A DNA stretch of 64,000 nt from Microbacteriaceae bacterium (GTDB lineage: Bacteria > Actinomycetota > Actinomycetes > Actinomycetales > Microbacteriaceae): contig WQZN01000002.1 in assembly GCA_009780695.1 (NCBI GenBank), positions 62,001 through 126,000 on the forward strand, given 5' to 3'. How positions within the stretch are numbered: the stretch's first letter is position 1; every line of letters begins with the position of its first letter. This document shows positions 34,187 through 42,310 of the stretch, one piece after another. The notes beneath the pieces were generated by a model, which saw only the letters and a program-made list of their open reading frames with translations, searched no databases and was not told the DNA's origin. Position numbers and translations under genes: made by a program.

Positions 34187-34952
34187 CGCGGCTCTCGCCG
34201 CCGTCGGTGCGCAGCACGAGGCTCTGCGCGGTCAGCTCGCGCGAGCCTGCCGTGAGGTGGGCCACCAGCTCGAGGGCGATGCGGAGCGTGACGGATGCCG
34301 CGAACCCGCCGGCCTCGGCCGGGGCCCGCTTGCCCGCGAGCTGAGCGGCGATCACGGGCCACGCCTCGTCGGCGTCGCGCCGCTCGAGGTCGAGGCATGC
34401 GAGGCACGGGCCCTCACCCGGCTCGACGAAGGGGCCGATGCGCGCGCTGCGCTCGCCGAAGACGACCCCGAGGTGGGGGATGTCGGCCCGCAGCCAGGCC
34501 CCGTGCCGCCGCGGTGCGATCGCGTAGGCGCCGAGCAGCACCGCCGCGTCGATCGGCCCGTCGTCGGGGTCGGCCCCGAGGCCCGGGTGGCTGTCGACGA
34601 GCGCGATGCCGAGCGCGTGCAGCACCGGCGCCAGCATGCGGGCGGCCGGCCCGTCGCCCTCCACCGCGATGCGCAGCCGATGCGCCTCCGTGCGCTCGGG
34701 CGCCGGAGCCTCGGGCAGCAGGGCCGGGCGCACGGCATCCAGCAGCGCCTCCGCGAAGCGCTCGCCCGCGCCCGCCGTCTCGGCGATCACGGGCAGCGCC
34801 GACGCGGGCGTGCCGACCGCGAGCGCGGCGAGCAGCCGCTCGGTCGGCTCGCTCGCGCCCTCGAAGACGCACACGACCGGGTCGACGCCGAGCTGCACCG
34901 CGTCGGGCGCGCGCCACACGACGGGCACGGCGGGGTCGAGTCGGAGGATCAC
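34059..34952 (-). CDS. Cyclodehydratase-like (TOMM leader-binding/ThiF-related) protein, orphan
   Basis: 297 aa. 'LRLDPAVPVVWRAPDAVQLG' and 'DPVVCVFEGASEPTERLLAA' resemble the RiPP-recognition start of TOMM/bacteriocin cyclodehydratase C proteins. 'GPCLACLDLERRDADEAW' and 'HARCGCRAL' supply a CxxC...CxC zinc set as in E1-like cyclodehydratase domains. No YcaO, dehydrogenase or precursor peptide gene is nearby; the position between uvrD2 and the DUF2342 gene is that of mycobacterial Rv3196, so it is a conserved core orphan and not a RiPP cluster. GTG start inferred (CATGCT 6 nt upstream). The 3' end overlaps uvrD2 by 128 bp. Confidence 0.75.
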   Translation of the reverse strand: MILRLDPAVPVVWRAPDAVQLGVDPVVCVFEGASEPTERLLAALAVGTPASALPVIAETAGAGERFAEALLDAVRPALLPEAPAPERTEAHRLRIAVEGDGPAARMLAPVLHALGIALVDSHPGLGADPDDGPIDAAVLLGAYAIAPRRHGAWLRADIPHLGVVFGERSARIGPFVEPGEGPCLACLDLERRDADEAWPVIAAQLAGKRAPAEAGGFAASVTLRIALELVAHLTAGSRELTAQSLVLRTDGGESRVTHSPHARCGCRALPGSATADVLRLDRFRPRTSSDADAAARG

Positions 34953-35014
34953 CGCCCCAGCATGCCGAGCGGGGCATCCGCCGCGTGCGAACTGTCCACA
35001 GCCCGAGCGCTGCC

Positions 35015-35084
35015 GGGCACATTTTCGACTGTGGGGCATATCCCGACCCGCGTCGAGATATGCCCCACAGTCGAAAATGTGCCC
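35015..35084. repeat. 70-bp interspersed palindrome, copy 1
   Basis: Perfect 28-bp inverted arms (35015-35042 and 35057-35084) around a 14-nt loop. The outer ends are GGGCAC...GTGCCC and the inner core is ACTGTGGGGCATATC. Copies of exactly the same length lie at 52288-52357 and 54634-54703. This one lies between two minus-strand genes. Confidence 0.92.
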
Positions 35085-35095
35085 GACGGGGCGCG

Positions 35096-36439
35096 CTACT
35101 CCTCTTTCGGCCGGTCGCCCGAGTCGTCGTTGAGCAGGTCCTCGAGGGCCTGGTCGAAGGCATCGGCCTCGGGGTCGGCGGGGGCGACCCCCGACAGGCG
35201 CGCGATGAGCCGCTGCGGGTCGTCGACGTCCTCGGCGGTGGGCTGCAGATCGGGGTGCGACCACAGCTCGTCGCGCTTCGCGGCGCCCACGGCATCCGTC
35301 ACCTGCTGCCACATCGCGGCCGCCTCGCGCAGGCGGCGCGGCCGCAGCTCGAGGCCCACGAGCGTCGCGAAGGCCGACTCGGCCGGGCCGCCCGCCGCGC
35401 GGCGGCGGCGCACGGTCTCGGCGACCGCATCGGCGCGCGGCAGCCGCGAGGTGGCGGCCAGCGTGACCACGTCGACCCAGCCCTCGATGAGCGCGAGCTG
35501 CGTCTCGAGGCGCGCGAGCGCGGCCTCCTGCGCCTCGGTCTTCGGCGGGATCAGCGCGCCCGACGCGAGCACGTCGCGCAGCTCGTCGGGGTTGGCGGGG
35601 TCGAAGCCGGCGGCGAGGTCCTCCATGCGCTCGGTGTCGATGCGGATGCCGCGCGCGAACTCGGTGATCGCGGTGATGACCTGCAGCCGCAGCCATTTGG
35701 CGTGCCGGAACAGCCGCGCGTGGGCCAGCTCGCGCACGGCGAGGTAGAGCGCGACCTGGTCGCCGTCGATGTCGAGGCCGTCGCCGAACGCGCGCACGTT
35801 CTGCGGCAGCAGCGCGGCCTGGCCGTCGTCGAGCAGGGGGATGCCGATGTCGCCGCCCGAGACCACCTCGGCCGACAGCTGCCCGACGACCTGGCCGAGC
35901 TGCATCGCGAACAGGGTGCCGCCGACGGCACGCACCATCTGGCCGGCGTTCGCGAGCACGGCGCGCAGCTCTTCGGGCGCCTGCTCGTCCATGACCTTGG
36001 TCAGCGAGTCGGCGATCGAGTTGGCGACCGGCTCGGCGAGCTGGGTCCACAGCGGCATGGTGCGCTTCACCCACTCGCCGCGCGAGAGCAGCGACGGCGT
36101 GGCGACGAGCGCGCCGACCGCGGTCGCCTCGTCGAGCCAGAGCGCCGCGACGTGGAAGGCCTGTTCGAGGGACGAGGTCTCGCCCGGCGTCGTCGCGACC
36201 GCCCCGGACATCGCCAGCTGCCGCCCCTGCTGCAGCGCGAGGTCCCAGTTGATCGAGCCGTCGGCGTTGCCGCGCAGCGCGCCCTGCAGCTGGGCGATGA
36301 GCTGTTGGATGCTCGCCGGGTCGTTCGGCAGGCCCGCGGCGCCGGCGAGCTTGGCCGGGTCGAGATCGGCGCCCCCCGAGAGCATGTTCTGCAGCATCTC
36401 GCGCAGCTGCTCTTCCGGCGACTTGTCCTCGTCTGACAT
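35096..36439 (-). CDS. DUF2342 'zinc-dependent metalloprotease' family protein
   Basis: 447 aa, cytoplasmic, family widespread in Actinobacteria (mycobacterial Rv3195). The helix that carries the putative HExxH reads 'LYLAVRELAHARLFRHAKWL': the first His is Arg (RELAH), while the second His and a later 'HAKWL' are present, so protease activity is doubtful. Preceding segments 'GQMVRAVGGTLFAMQLGQVV' and 'GGDIGIPLLDDGQAALLPQN' match the family. Divergent from the PDZ/Lon-like protease gene, as in mycobacteria. RBS GAAAGG at 8 nt. Function not established. Confidence 0.85.
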   Translation of the reverse strand: MSDEDKSPEEQLREMLQNMLSGGADLDPAKLAGAAGLPNDPASIQQLIAQLQGALRGNADGSINWDLALQQGRQLAMSGAVATTPGETSSLEQAFHVAALWLDEATAVGALVATPSLLSRGEWVKRTMPLWTQLAEPVANSIADSLTKVMDEQAPEELRAVLANAGQMVRAVGGTLFAMQLGQVVGQLSAEVVSGGDIGIPLLDDGQAALLPQNVRAFGDGLDIDGDQVALYLAVRELAHARLFRHAKWLRLQVITAITEFARGIRIDTERMEDLAAGFDPANPDELRDVLASGALIPPKTEAQEAALARLETQLALIEGWVDVVTLAATSRLPRADAVAETVRRRRAAGGPAESAFATLVGLELRPRRLREAAAMWQQVTDAVGAAKRDELWSHPDLQPTAEDVDDPQRLIARLSGVAPADPEADAFDQALEDLLNDDSGDRPKEE

Positions 36440-36474
36440 CTGCGCCTTTCATCGGCCGACATAACGCACGCTTG

Positions 36475-36480
36475 TACTAT
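36475..36480 (+). promoter_or_regulatory. Possible -10 box for the PDZ/Lon-like protease gene
   Basis: TACTAT in the 79-bp divergent gap, leaving a leader of about 32 nt with GGAAAG before the ATG at 36519. No -35 seen, so this is weak. Confidence 0.3.
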
Positions 36481-36518
36481 TCAGCGCGTCGCTCCACGCT
36501 AACCCGGAAAGAATCACG

Positions 36519-37637
36519 ATGACCTTCTACGAGCAGCAGCCCGACAACGCTGTGCGCGAACGGATGCCGCGCGGCCGGCGCATCGGCTGGGGGCTGCTCG
36601 TGGCATCCGTCGTCGCGATCCTGATCCTGGGCTTCGCACCCAGCCCCTACGTCATCGAGCGGCCGGGCCCCGTGTTCAACACCCTCGGCGTCGACACCGC
36701 GGCCGGCCAGCCGGCCGACCCCAGGGCGAAGCCCGTGCTGAGCATCCCGGGGCACACGACCTATCCGACGAGCGGCGCGCTGTTCCTCTTGACCGTCAAC
36801 GTGCTCGGCAACCCGCAGCAGCTGCCGAACTGGTTCCAGGTCGCGAGCGCATGGTTCCAGCCGTCCGAGTCGGTCGTGCCCGTCGAGCTCGAGTTCCCGC
36901 GCGGCCAGACCGCCGACCAGGCGAACCAGCAGAGCGCGATCCAGATGTCGACCTCGCAGCAGGACGCGACCGCGGCGGCCCTCACCCAGCTCGGCTACAC
37001 GATCGAGACGCACGTCGTCGTCGCCCAGGTCGAGAAGGGCCTGCCCGCCGACGGCGTGCTCAAGGCGGGCGACCGCATCGAGAAGGTCGACGGCACCGCG
37101 GTCCCGACGGTCACCGCGCTGCGCGCCGCGGTGCAGGCGGCGGGCGGCAAGGCCGTGACGGTCACGGTGCTGCGCAACGGCTCGACCCTCGACCTCAGCC
37201 TCACCCCCGTGAAGTCGAGCGGCGCCTGGGTGCTCGGCGTCGCCGCGGGGGAGCAGTACGGGGCGTTCCCCGTCAACGTCGACTTCCAGCTCGCGCAGAT
37301 CGGCGGCCCGAGCGCGGGCCAGATGTTCGCGCTCGGCATCATCGACAAGCTCACGCCGGGTTATCTGAACGGCGGCAAGAAGGTCGCGGGCACGGGCACG
37401 ATCGATGCCGCGGGGGATGTCGGGGCCATCGGCGGCATCCGGCAGAAGATGTTCGGGGCCCGGGCCGCGGGCGCCACGGTCTTCCTCGCGCCCGAGTCGA
37501 ACTGCGACGAGGTCGTGGGCCACATCCCGGCGGGCCTGCACGTCTACGCGGTCTCGACGCTGAAGGACTCCCTGAACGTGCTGAAAACCGTCTCAGAGGG
37601 CGGCGACACCGGGAGCCTTGCGACCTGTCATCGCTAG
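36519..37637 (+). CDS. Membrane-anchored PDZ / Lon-like serine protease (YlbL family)
   Basis: 372 aa. One N-terminal transmembrane helix (about 25-45, 'GWGLLVASVVAILILGFAPS') after a short cytoplasmic stretch, then an extracytoplasmic PDZ domain ('QVEKGLPADGVLKAGDRIEK') and a Lon-type protease domain. The Ser-Lys dyad is S265 in 'GGPSAGQM' and K310 in 'IGGIRQKMFGAR', 45 residues apart as in Lon. Members such as YlbL process membrane or secreted proteins. It precedes the UPF0182 gene by 9 bp, the same order as Rv3194c-Rv3193c. Confidence 0.92.
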   Translation: MTFYEQQPDNAVRERMPRGRRIGWGLLVASVVAILILGFAPSPYVIERPGPVFNTLGVDTAAGQPADPRAKPVLSIPGHTTYPTSGALFLLTVNVLGNPQQLPNWFQVASAWFQPSESVVPVELEFPRGQTADQANQQSAIQMSTSQQDATAAALTQLGYTIETHVVVAQVEKGLPADGVLKAGDRIEKVDGTAVPTVTALRAAVQAAGGKAVTVTVLRNGSTLDLSLTPVKSSGAWVLGVAAGEQYGAFPVNVDFQLAQIGGPSAGQMFALGIIDKLTPGYLNGGKKVAGTGTIDAAGDVGAIGGIRQKMFGARAAGATVFLAPESNCDEVVGHIPAGLHVYAVSTLKDSLNVLKTVSEGGDTGSLATCHR

Positions 37638-37640
37638 GCT
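37635..37640 (+). promoter_or_regulatory. -10 box of the UPF0182 gene (leaderless)
   Basis: TAGGCT, 6 nt before the GTG at 37647, overlapping the end of the protease gene. Same hexamer as at 6957 and 56701. Confidence 0.55.
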
Positions 37641-37646
37641 GACGAG

Positions 37647-40589
37647 GTGAGCTCCGCCGCTGCATCCACTCCGTCCCGGCCGCCTCTCGACCGCCGTCGG
37701 CGCGCGGCCGCGTGGATCACCGTCGGGGCGGTCATCGCCCTGATCATCGCGTTCTTCATCTTCGCGCGCGTCTTCACCGACGTGCTGTGGTTCGGCCAGC
37801 TCGGCTACCTCGGCGTCTATGGCACGCAGTGGGGCTGGGGCCTGTCGATGTTCGCGATCGGCTTCCTCGGCATGGCGGTGCCGCTGTGGCTGGCCCTGCA
37901 GCTCTCGTACCGGCTGCGGCCCGTCTACGCGAAGCTCAACGCCCAGCTCGACCGCTACCAGCAGGTCGTCGAGCCGCTGCGCCGGCTCGCGGTGTGGGGC
38001 ATCCCCATCGTCTTCGGCCTCTTCGCGGGTCTCGCGACCTCGAGCCGCTGGCAGCTCGCCGCGCAGTGGCTGCACTCGACGCCGTTCGGCACGACCGACC
38101 CGCAGTTCCACATCGACATCTCGTTCTACGTCTTCCAGCTGCCGTTCCTCCAGGCCGTGACCTCGTTCGTGTCGGCCGTGCTGATCATCTGCTTCCTCGC
38201 GACGGTCGCGACGACCTACCTCTACGGCTCGATCCGCGTGAGCGGCCGCGAGCTGCGCATCTCGCGCGCCGCACGCGTGCAGATCGCCGTGATCGCCGCG
38301 ATCTACCTCGCGGTGCAGGGCGTGAGCGTGTGGCTCGACCGCTACGACACCCTCACCGACACGAACGTCTCGGGCAAGATCACGGGCGCCGCGTTCACCG
38401 ACGTGCACGCGACGATCCCGGCGCGGACGATCCTCGCGGGCATCGCCGTGATCGTGGCGCTGCTGTTCGTGTTCACCTCGTTCACGGGCCGCTGGCGCTT
38501 CCCGCTCGTCGGCCTCGCGCTGCTGATCGTGAGCGCGCTCGTGATCGGCACGCTGTACCCGTGGGGCGTGCAGAAGTTCGAGGTCAGCCCGAGCGAGAAG
38601 CCGAAGGAGGCGGGCTACGTGGCGCGGGCGATCGACGCGACCCGCTCGGCCTACGGGCTGAGCGACGTCACGGGCACGCCGTACAACGTCACGAGCGACA
38701 CCCCGGCGGGCGCGCTGCGTCAGGATGCCGACACCACGGCGAACATCCGCATCATGGACCCCGCGATCGTCAGCCCGGCCTTCCAGCAGCTGCAGCAGTT
38801 CCGCCAGTACTACTCGTTCTCGCCCGTGCTCTCGGTCGACCGCTACAAGATCGACGGCACCACCCAGGACACCGTGCTCGCCGTGCGCGAGCTCGATCAG
38901 AACGGTCTCGGGTCGTCATCGCAGAACTGGTTCAACAACACCTTCGTCTACACCCACGGCTACGGCCTCGTCGCGGCGCAGGGCAACTCGCGGGCCAGCG
39001 ACGGCGCACCGAACTTCGTCGAGTCGGGCATGCCGACCTCGACGAACCTCGGCGACTACGAGCCGCGCATCTACTTCGGCCAGAAGTCGCCGGACTACTC
39101 GATCGTCGGCGCGCCGAAGGGCGGCAAGCCCGTCGAGCTTGACTTCCCGTCGAACGGCTCGGGCCCGGCGACCTACAACACCTACTCGGGCAACGGCGGC
39201 CCGAAGCTCTCGAACGTGTTCATCCGGCTGCTGTACGCCCTCAAGTTCCAGGACGAGCAGATCGTGCTCTCCGACGCCGTGAACCCCGACTCGCAGATCC
39301 TCTACAACCGCGACCCGGCGCAGCGCGTGCAGGCGGTCGCGCCGTTCCTGACGCTCGACTCGAGCCCGTACCCCTCGGTCGTCGACGGCCACATCGACTG
39401 GATCATCGACGGCTACACGACGAGCGACCAGTACCCGTACTCGCAGCAGCAGTCGCTCGGCGGCGCGATCAGCGACGCGCAGAACCCCGTCTCGCCGTAC
39501 CCGAGCGATGACGTGAACTACATCCGCAACTCCGTCAAGGCGACGGTCGACGCCTACACCGGCCAGGTGACGCTCTACGCCTGGGACCCGAGCGACCCGG
39601 TGCTGAAGACGTGGGAGAAGATCCTGCCGCTCAACATCAAGCCGATCTCCGACATGAGCGCGCAGCTGATGAGCCACGTGCGCTACCCGCAGGACCTGTT
39701 CAAGGTGCAGCGTCAGATCCTCGCGACCTACCACGTCACCGACCCGGGCGCGTTCTACTCGAACGAGGACGCGTGGAAGACGCCGCTCGACCCGACCTCG
39801 AGCGATGACCTGCTGCAGCCGCCGTACTACCTGACGATGAAGCTGCCCGGCGACACGTCGTCGGCCTACACGCTGTACTCGAGCTTCACGCCGGCCTCGA
39901 ACCAGAGCGAGTCCGCCAGCATCCTCAAGGGCTACTTCGCCGTCGACTCCGACGCGGGCGCCGTCGCCGGCAAGGTCGCGCCCGGCTACGGCAAGTTCAC
40001 GCTGCTGACGATCGCGACCTCCGACAACGTCTGGGGGCCGGGTCAGGTGCAGGCGACGGTCAAGTCGGACCCCAACGTATCGACGAAGCTCAATCAGCTG
40101 CGCATCGGCGGTGCGACCCAGGTGCAGGAAGGCAACCTGCTGACCATCCCCGTCGGCGGCGGCATGCTCTACGTCGAGCCCGTGTACGTGAAGTCGACCG
40201 GTTCGACGAGCTATCCGCTGCTGCAGGAGGTCATCGTCTCGTTCGGCGGGAAGATCGCGATGGAGCCGACGCTGGATGCCGCGCTCGACGACCTGTTCGG
40301 CGGCAGTTCCGGCGCCGTCACGGGCGACCAGAACACGCCGACGACGCCGAGCACCCCGACGACCCCGCCGAGCGACGGAACGACCACCCCGCCCACGGGA
40401 ACGCCGACCCCGACGCCCACGACCCCGGCGACCGGCGGCACCGCGCTGCAGCAGGCGATCCAGGACGCGCAGACCGCCTACGACGACGCGCAGACCGCGC
40501 TGAAGAACGGCGACTGGACGGCCTACGGCGAGGCCCAGACCCGTCTGCAGCAGGCGCTGCAGAAGGCCGCGGCGGCCGAGGGGAAGTAG
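37647..40589 (+). CDS. UPF0182 family large membrane protein
   Basis: 980 aa. Seven transmembrane helices in the first ~310 residues (for example 'WITVGAVIALIIAFFIFARV', 'FGLFAGLATSSRWQLAAQWL', 'GLALLIVSALVIGTLYPWGV'), then a ~560-residue extracytoplasmic domain with conserved 'NIRIMDPAIVSPAFQQLQQF', 'YTHGYGLVAAQGN' and 'PRIYFGQKSPDYSIVG'. A Thr/Pro-rich linker (about 885-925) and a C-terminal charged coiled coil ('YDDAQTALKNGDWTAYGEAQ') end the protein. Length and layout match UPF0182 (Rv3193c). Function unknown; location suggests a link with the neighbouring YlbL-type protease. Confidence 0.95.
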   Translation: MSSAAASTPSRPPLDRRRRAAAWITVGAVIALIIAFFIFARVFTDVLWFGQLGYLGVYGTQWGWGLSMFAIGFLGMAVPLWLALQLSYRLRPVYAKLNAQLDRYQQVVEPLRRLAVWGIPIVFGLFAGLATSSRWQLAAQWLHSTPFGTTDPQFHIDISFYVFQLPFLQAVTSFVSAVLIICFLATVATTYLYGSIRVSGRELRISRAARVQIAVIAAIYLAVQGVSVWLDRYDTLTDTNVSGKITGAAFTDVHATIPARTILAGIAVIVALLFVFTSFTGRWRFPLVGLALLIVSALVIGTLYPWGVQKFEVSPSEKPKEAGYVARAIDATRSAYGLSDVTGTPYNVTSDTPAGALRQDADTTANIRIMDPAIVSPAFQQLQQFRQYYSFSPVLSVDRYKIDGTTQDTVLAVRELDQNGLGSSSQNWFNNTFVYTHGYGLVAAQGNSRASDGAPNFVESGMPTSTNLGDYEPRIYFGQKSPDYSIVGAPKGGKPVELDFPSNGSGPATYNTYSGNGGPKLSNVFIRLLYALKFQDEQIVLSDAVNPDSQILYNRDPAQRVQAVAPFLTLDSSPYPSVVDGHIDWIIDGYTTSDQYPYSQQQSLGGAISDAQNPVSPYPSDDVNYIRNSVKATVDAYTGQVTLYAWDPSDPVLKTWEKILPLNIKPISDMSAQLMSHVRYPQDLFKVQRQILATYHVTDPGAFYSNEDAWKTPLDPTSSDDLLQPPYYLTMKLPGDTSSAYTLYSSFTPASNQSESASILKGYFAVDSDAGAVAGKVAPGYGKFTLLTIATSDNVWGPGQVQATVKSDPNVSTKLNQLRIGGATQVQEGNLLTIPVGGGMLYVEPVYVKSTGSTSYPLLQEVIVSFGGKIAMEPTLDAALDDLFGGSSGAVTGDQNTPTTPSTPTTPPSDGTTTPPTGTPTPTPTTPATGGTALQQAIQDAQTAYDDAQTALKNGDWTAYGEAQTRLQQALQKAAAAEGK

Positions 40590-40592
40590 CCG

Positions 40593-40910
40593 TCAGCGAC
40601 CGCCCTCGACCGTGAGGCCGGGGGCGTCGCGCAGCGCGTCCACGAGCTTGGCGCGCACGCGGGCCTCGAGCTCGGCGCGCGAGAGCGTCGCCGACAGCTC
40701 GGAGGCGGTGCTGATCGCGTCGTCCACGGCGGCGACGACGGTGTGGCGGGCGCGGGATGCCGGCGACTCGGCATCCGTGATCACCCTGTCCAGTGTGGCG
40801 CTCGCCTGATCGAGTTTGCGCTGCGGCGGCATCCTCGGGTCCGTCACGATTCCGACGAGCTTGTTGACCAGATCGCGCGAGAGGTGCGCGACGCCGCGAG
40901 AGGATGCCAC
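40593..40910 (-). CDS. Small helical protein of unknown function
   Basis: 105 aa, no transmembrane segment or signal peptide. Predicted mostly alpha-helical with alternating charged and hydrophobic residues ('RDLVNKLVGIVTDPRMPPQR', 'VVAAVDDAISTASELSATLS'). No family recognised. GTG 40910 is preferred: a CAGACT -10-like box lies 6 nt upstream, and the longer ATG reading (40970) adds a basic stretch without support. The stop is 3 bp from the convergent UPF0182 stop. Confidence 0.65.
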   Translation of the reverse strand: MASSRGVAHLSRDLVNKLVGIVTDPRMPPQRKLDQASATLDRVITDAESPASRARHTVVAAVDDAISTASELSATLSRAELEARVRAKLVDALRDAPGLTVEGGR

Positions 40911-41048
40911 TCCGGCAGTCTGCCAAAGCTTTTCGCCGCGTCGTTCACTTTCCGTACGCGTGCGGTTCACTCCCGCGTTCGGGGCACACGGAAGCGTTGC
41001 CGCGACCCCGTGTCACCCCCTGTTCGCACCCATTTCTTGGAGGAACCC

Positions 41049-42242
41049 GTGCGCCTTCGTATGCGCAAACTTCCGCTGATCGCCGCCGGCGTCGTCGCCG
41101 CCTCGGTGCTCGGCATCGCCGGTGCCGCCGTCGCACAGAACGTCGGCAACGTCTGGCCCTACGACAGCACCCCCAGCTCGAGCGCCAACGGCAAGACCTT
41201 CACGCTCGCCGCGGTCGGCGACATCGCCTGCGAGCCCGATGACAGCACCAACGCCGCCAACCCGAGCTCGCTCAAGTGCGGCAGCACGAGCCTCGGCGGC
41301 TACGACGCCGAGTTCGCGACCGCGAAGCAGGCCGACGACATGCAGCCCGACGCCGTCGCGCTGCTCGGCGACGAGCAGTACCAGGTCGGCAAGCTGAGCG
41401 ACTTCGAGGGCTCGTTCGAGACCGCATGGGGCGGCCTCAAGTTCCTCGAGAAGCCGGCCCCCGGCAACCACGAGTACTACTCGTACCAGAAGAAGGGCGA
41501 CGACGAGGCCGGCCAGAACGGCAACGGCTACTTCGCCTACTTCAACGGCCACGACCAGGCGGGCACCCCGAACGCCTCGGGCCAGGCCGGCGACGACACC
41601 GCCAGCAACCAGGGCTGGTACTCCTACAACCTCGGCAACTGGCACATCATCTCGCTGAACGTCGAGTGCAACTCCGACGCGTTCAACAACGACTGCTCGA
41701 CCACCGACGGCGGCGTGCTCTCGCAGGAGACCTCGTGGCTCGCGCAGGACCTCAAGGGCAATAGCCGCCCCTGCACGATCGCCTACTGGCACCAGCCGAC
41801 CTTCAGCGCCACGACGGCCTCGACCGCCACCGTCCCGGCCTCGGCCGTGGGCGCCGGCGGCCAGGAGGGCCAGGTCGCGGACGCCTGGTGGAAGCTGCTC
41901 TACGCCAACAAGGCGACCCTGATCCTCAACGGCCACGAGCACGCCTACGCGCGCTTCCAGCCGATGGACCCGGCGGGCAACCCCGACCCCAAGAAGGGCA
42001 TCACGCAGCTCACGATCGGCACCGGTGGTGAGGCGCTCGACACGATCGCGACCAACGCCGACGGCTCCTACGCGAACCCGAACGTGGTCAGCGCCTACGA
42101 CGAGGGCTACGGCGTCGGCGACCTCAAGCTCAGCCCGAGCAGCTGGTCGTTCTCGTACAAGCCGGTTCTCGCCGGCACCGGCTTCGACTCCGCGACCGCG
42201 CTGAGCTACAGCGACTCCGCGTCCGGAAAGTGCAACGGCTAG
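41049..42242 (+). CDS. Secreted metallophosphoesterase (calcineurin-like phosphatase)
   Basis: 397 aa exported phosphatase. Sec signal peptide about 1-29 ('KLPLIAAGVVAASVLGIAGA', cleavage near AVA-QN). Metallophosphoesterase motifs: 'LAAVGDIAC', 'AVALLGDEQYQVG' (GDxxY in place of GDNxY), 'PAPGNHEYYS', 'IAYWHQPTF' and 'LILNGHEHAYARF'. The whole protein matches actinobacterial alkaline-phosphatase-like metallophosphoesterases that release phosphate outside the cell. GTG 41049 has GGAGG 5 nt upstream. Terminated by the hairpin at 42258-42300. No Pho-box recognised. Confidence 0.92.
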   Translation: MRLRMRKLPLIAAGVVAASVLGIAGAAVAQNVGNVWPYDSTPSSSANGKTFTLAAVGDIACEPDDSTNAANPSSLKCGSTSLGGYDAEFATAKQADDMQPDAVALLGDEQYQVGKLSDFEGSFETAWGGLKFLEKPAPGNHEYYSYQKKGDDEAGQNGNGYFAYFNGHDQAGTPNASGQAGDDTASNQGWYSYNLGNWHIISLNVECNSDAFNNDCSTTDGGVLSQETSWLAQDLKGNSRPCTIAYWHQPTFSATTASTATVPASAVGAGGQEGQVADAWWKLLYANKATLILNGHEHAYARFQPMDPAGNPDPKKGITQLTIGTGGEALDTIATNADGSYANPNVVSAYDEGYGVGDLKLSPSSWSFSYKPVLAGTGFDSATALSYSDSASGKCNG

Positions 42243-42257
42243 GCATCCGCACTCGCT

Positions 42258-42300
42258 GAACAGCGCCCGCGTCGCCTTCTCGGCGGCGCGGGCGCTGTTC
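42258..42300. terminator. Bidirectional intrinsic terminator (phosphatase / solute-binding protein)
   Basis: GAACAGCGCCCGCG paired with CGCGGGCGCTGTTC across a 15-nt loop that can itself pair partly. It lies in the short gap between the two convergent genes. Confidence 0.8.
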
Positions 42301-42310
42301 TGTCCGCGGT

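Noticed and set aside
34059-34952. RiPP/TOMM biosynthetic gene cluster
   Set aside because: No YcaO, oxidase, precursor peptide or transporter nearby; the gene sits in a conserved core order.
34059-36452. 797-codon minus-strand frame spanning the cyclodehydratase-like and DUF2342 genes
   Set aside because: Only its last ~297 codons are a real gene; the first part is in a different frame from the DUF2342 protein and crosses the 70-bp palindrome.
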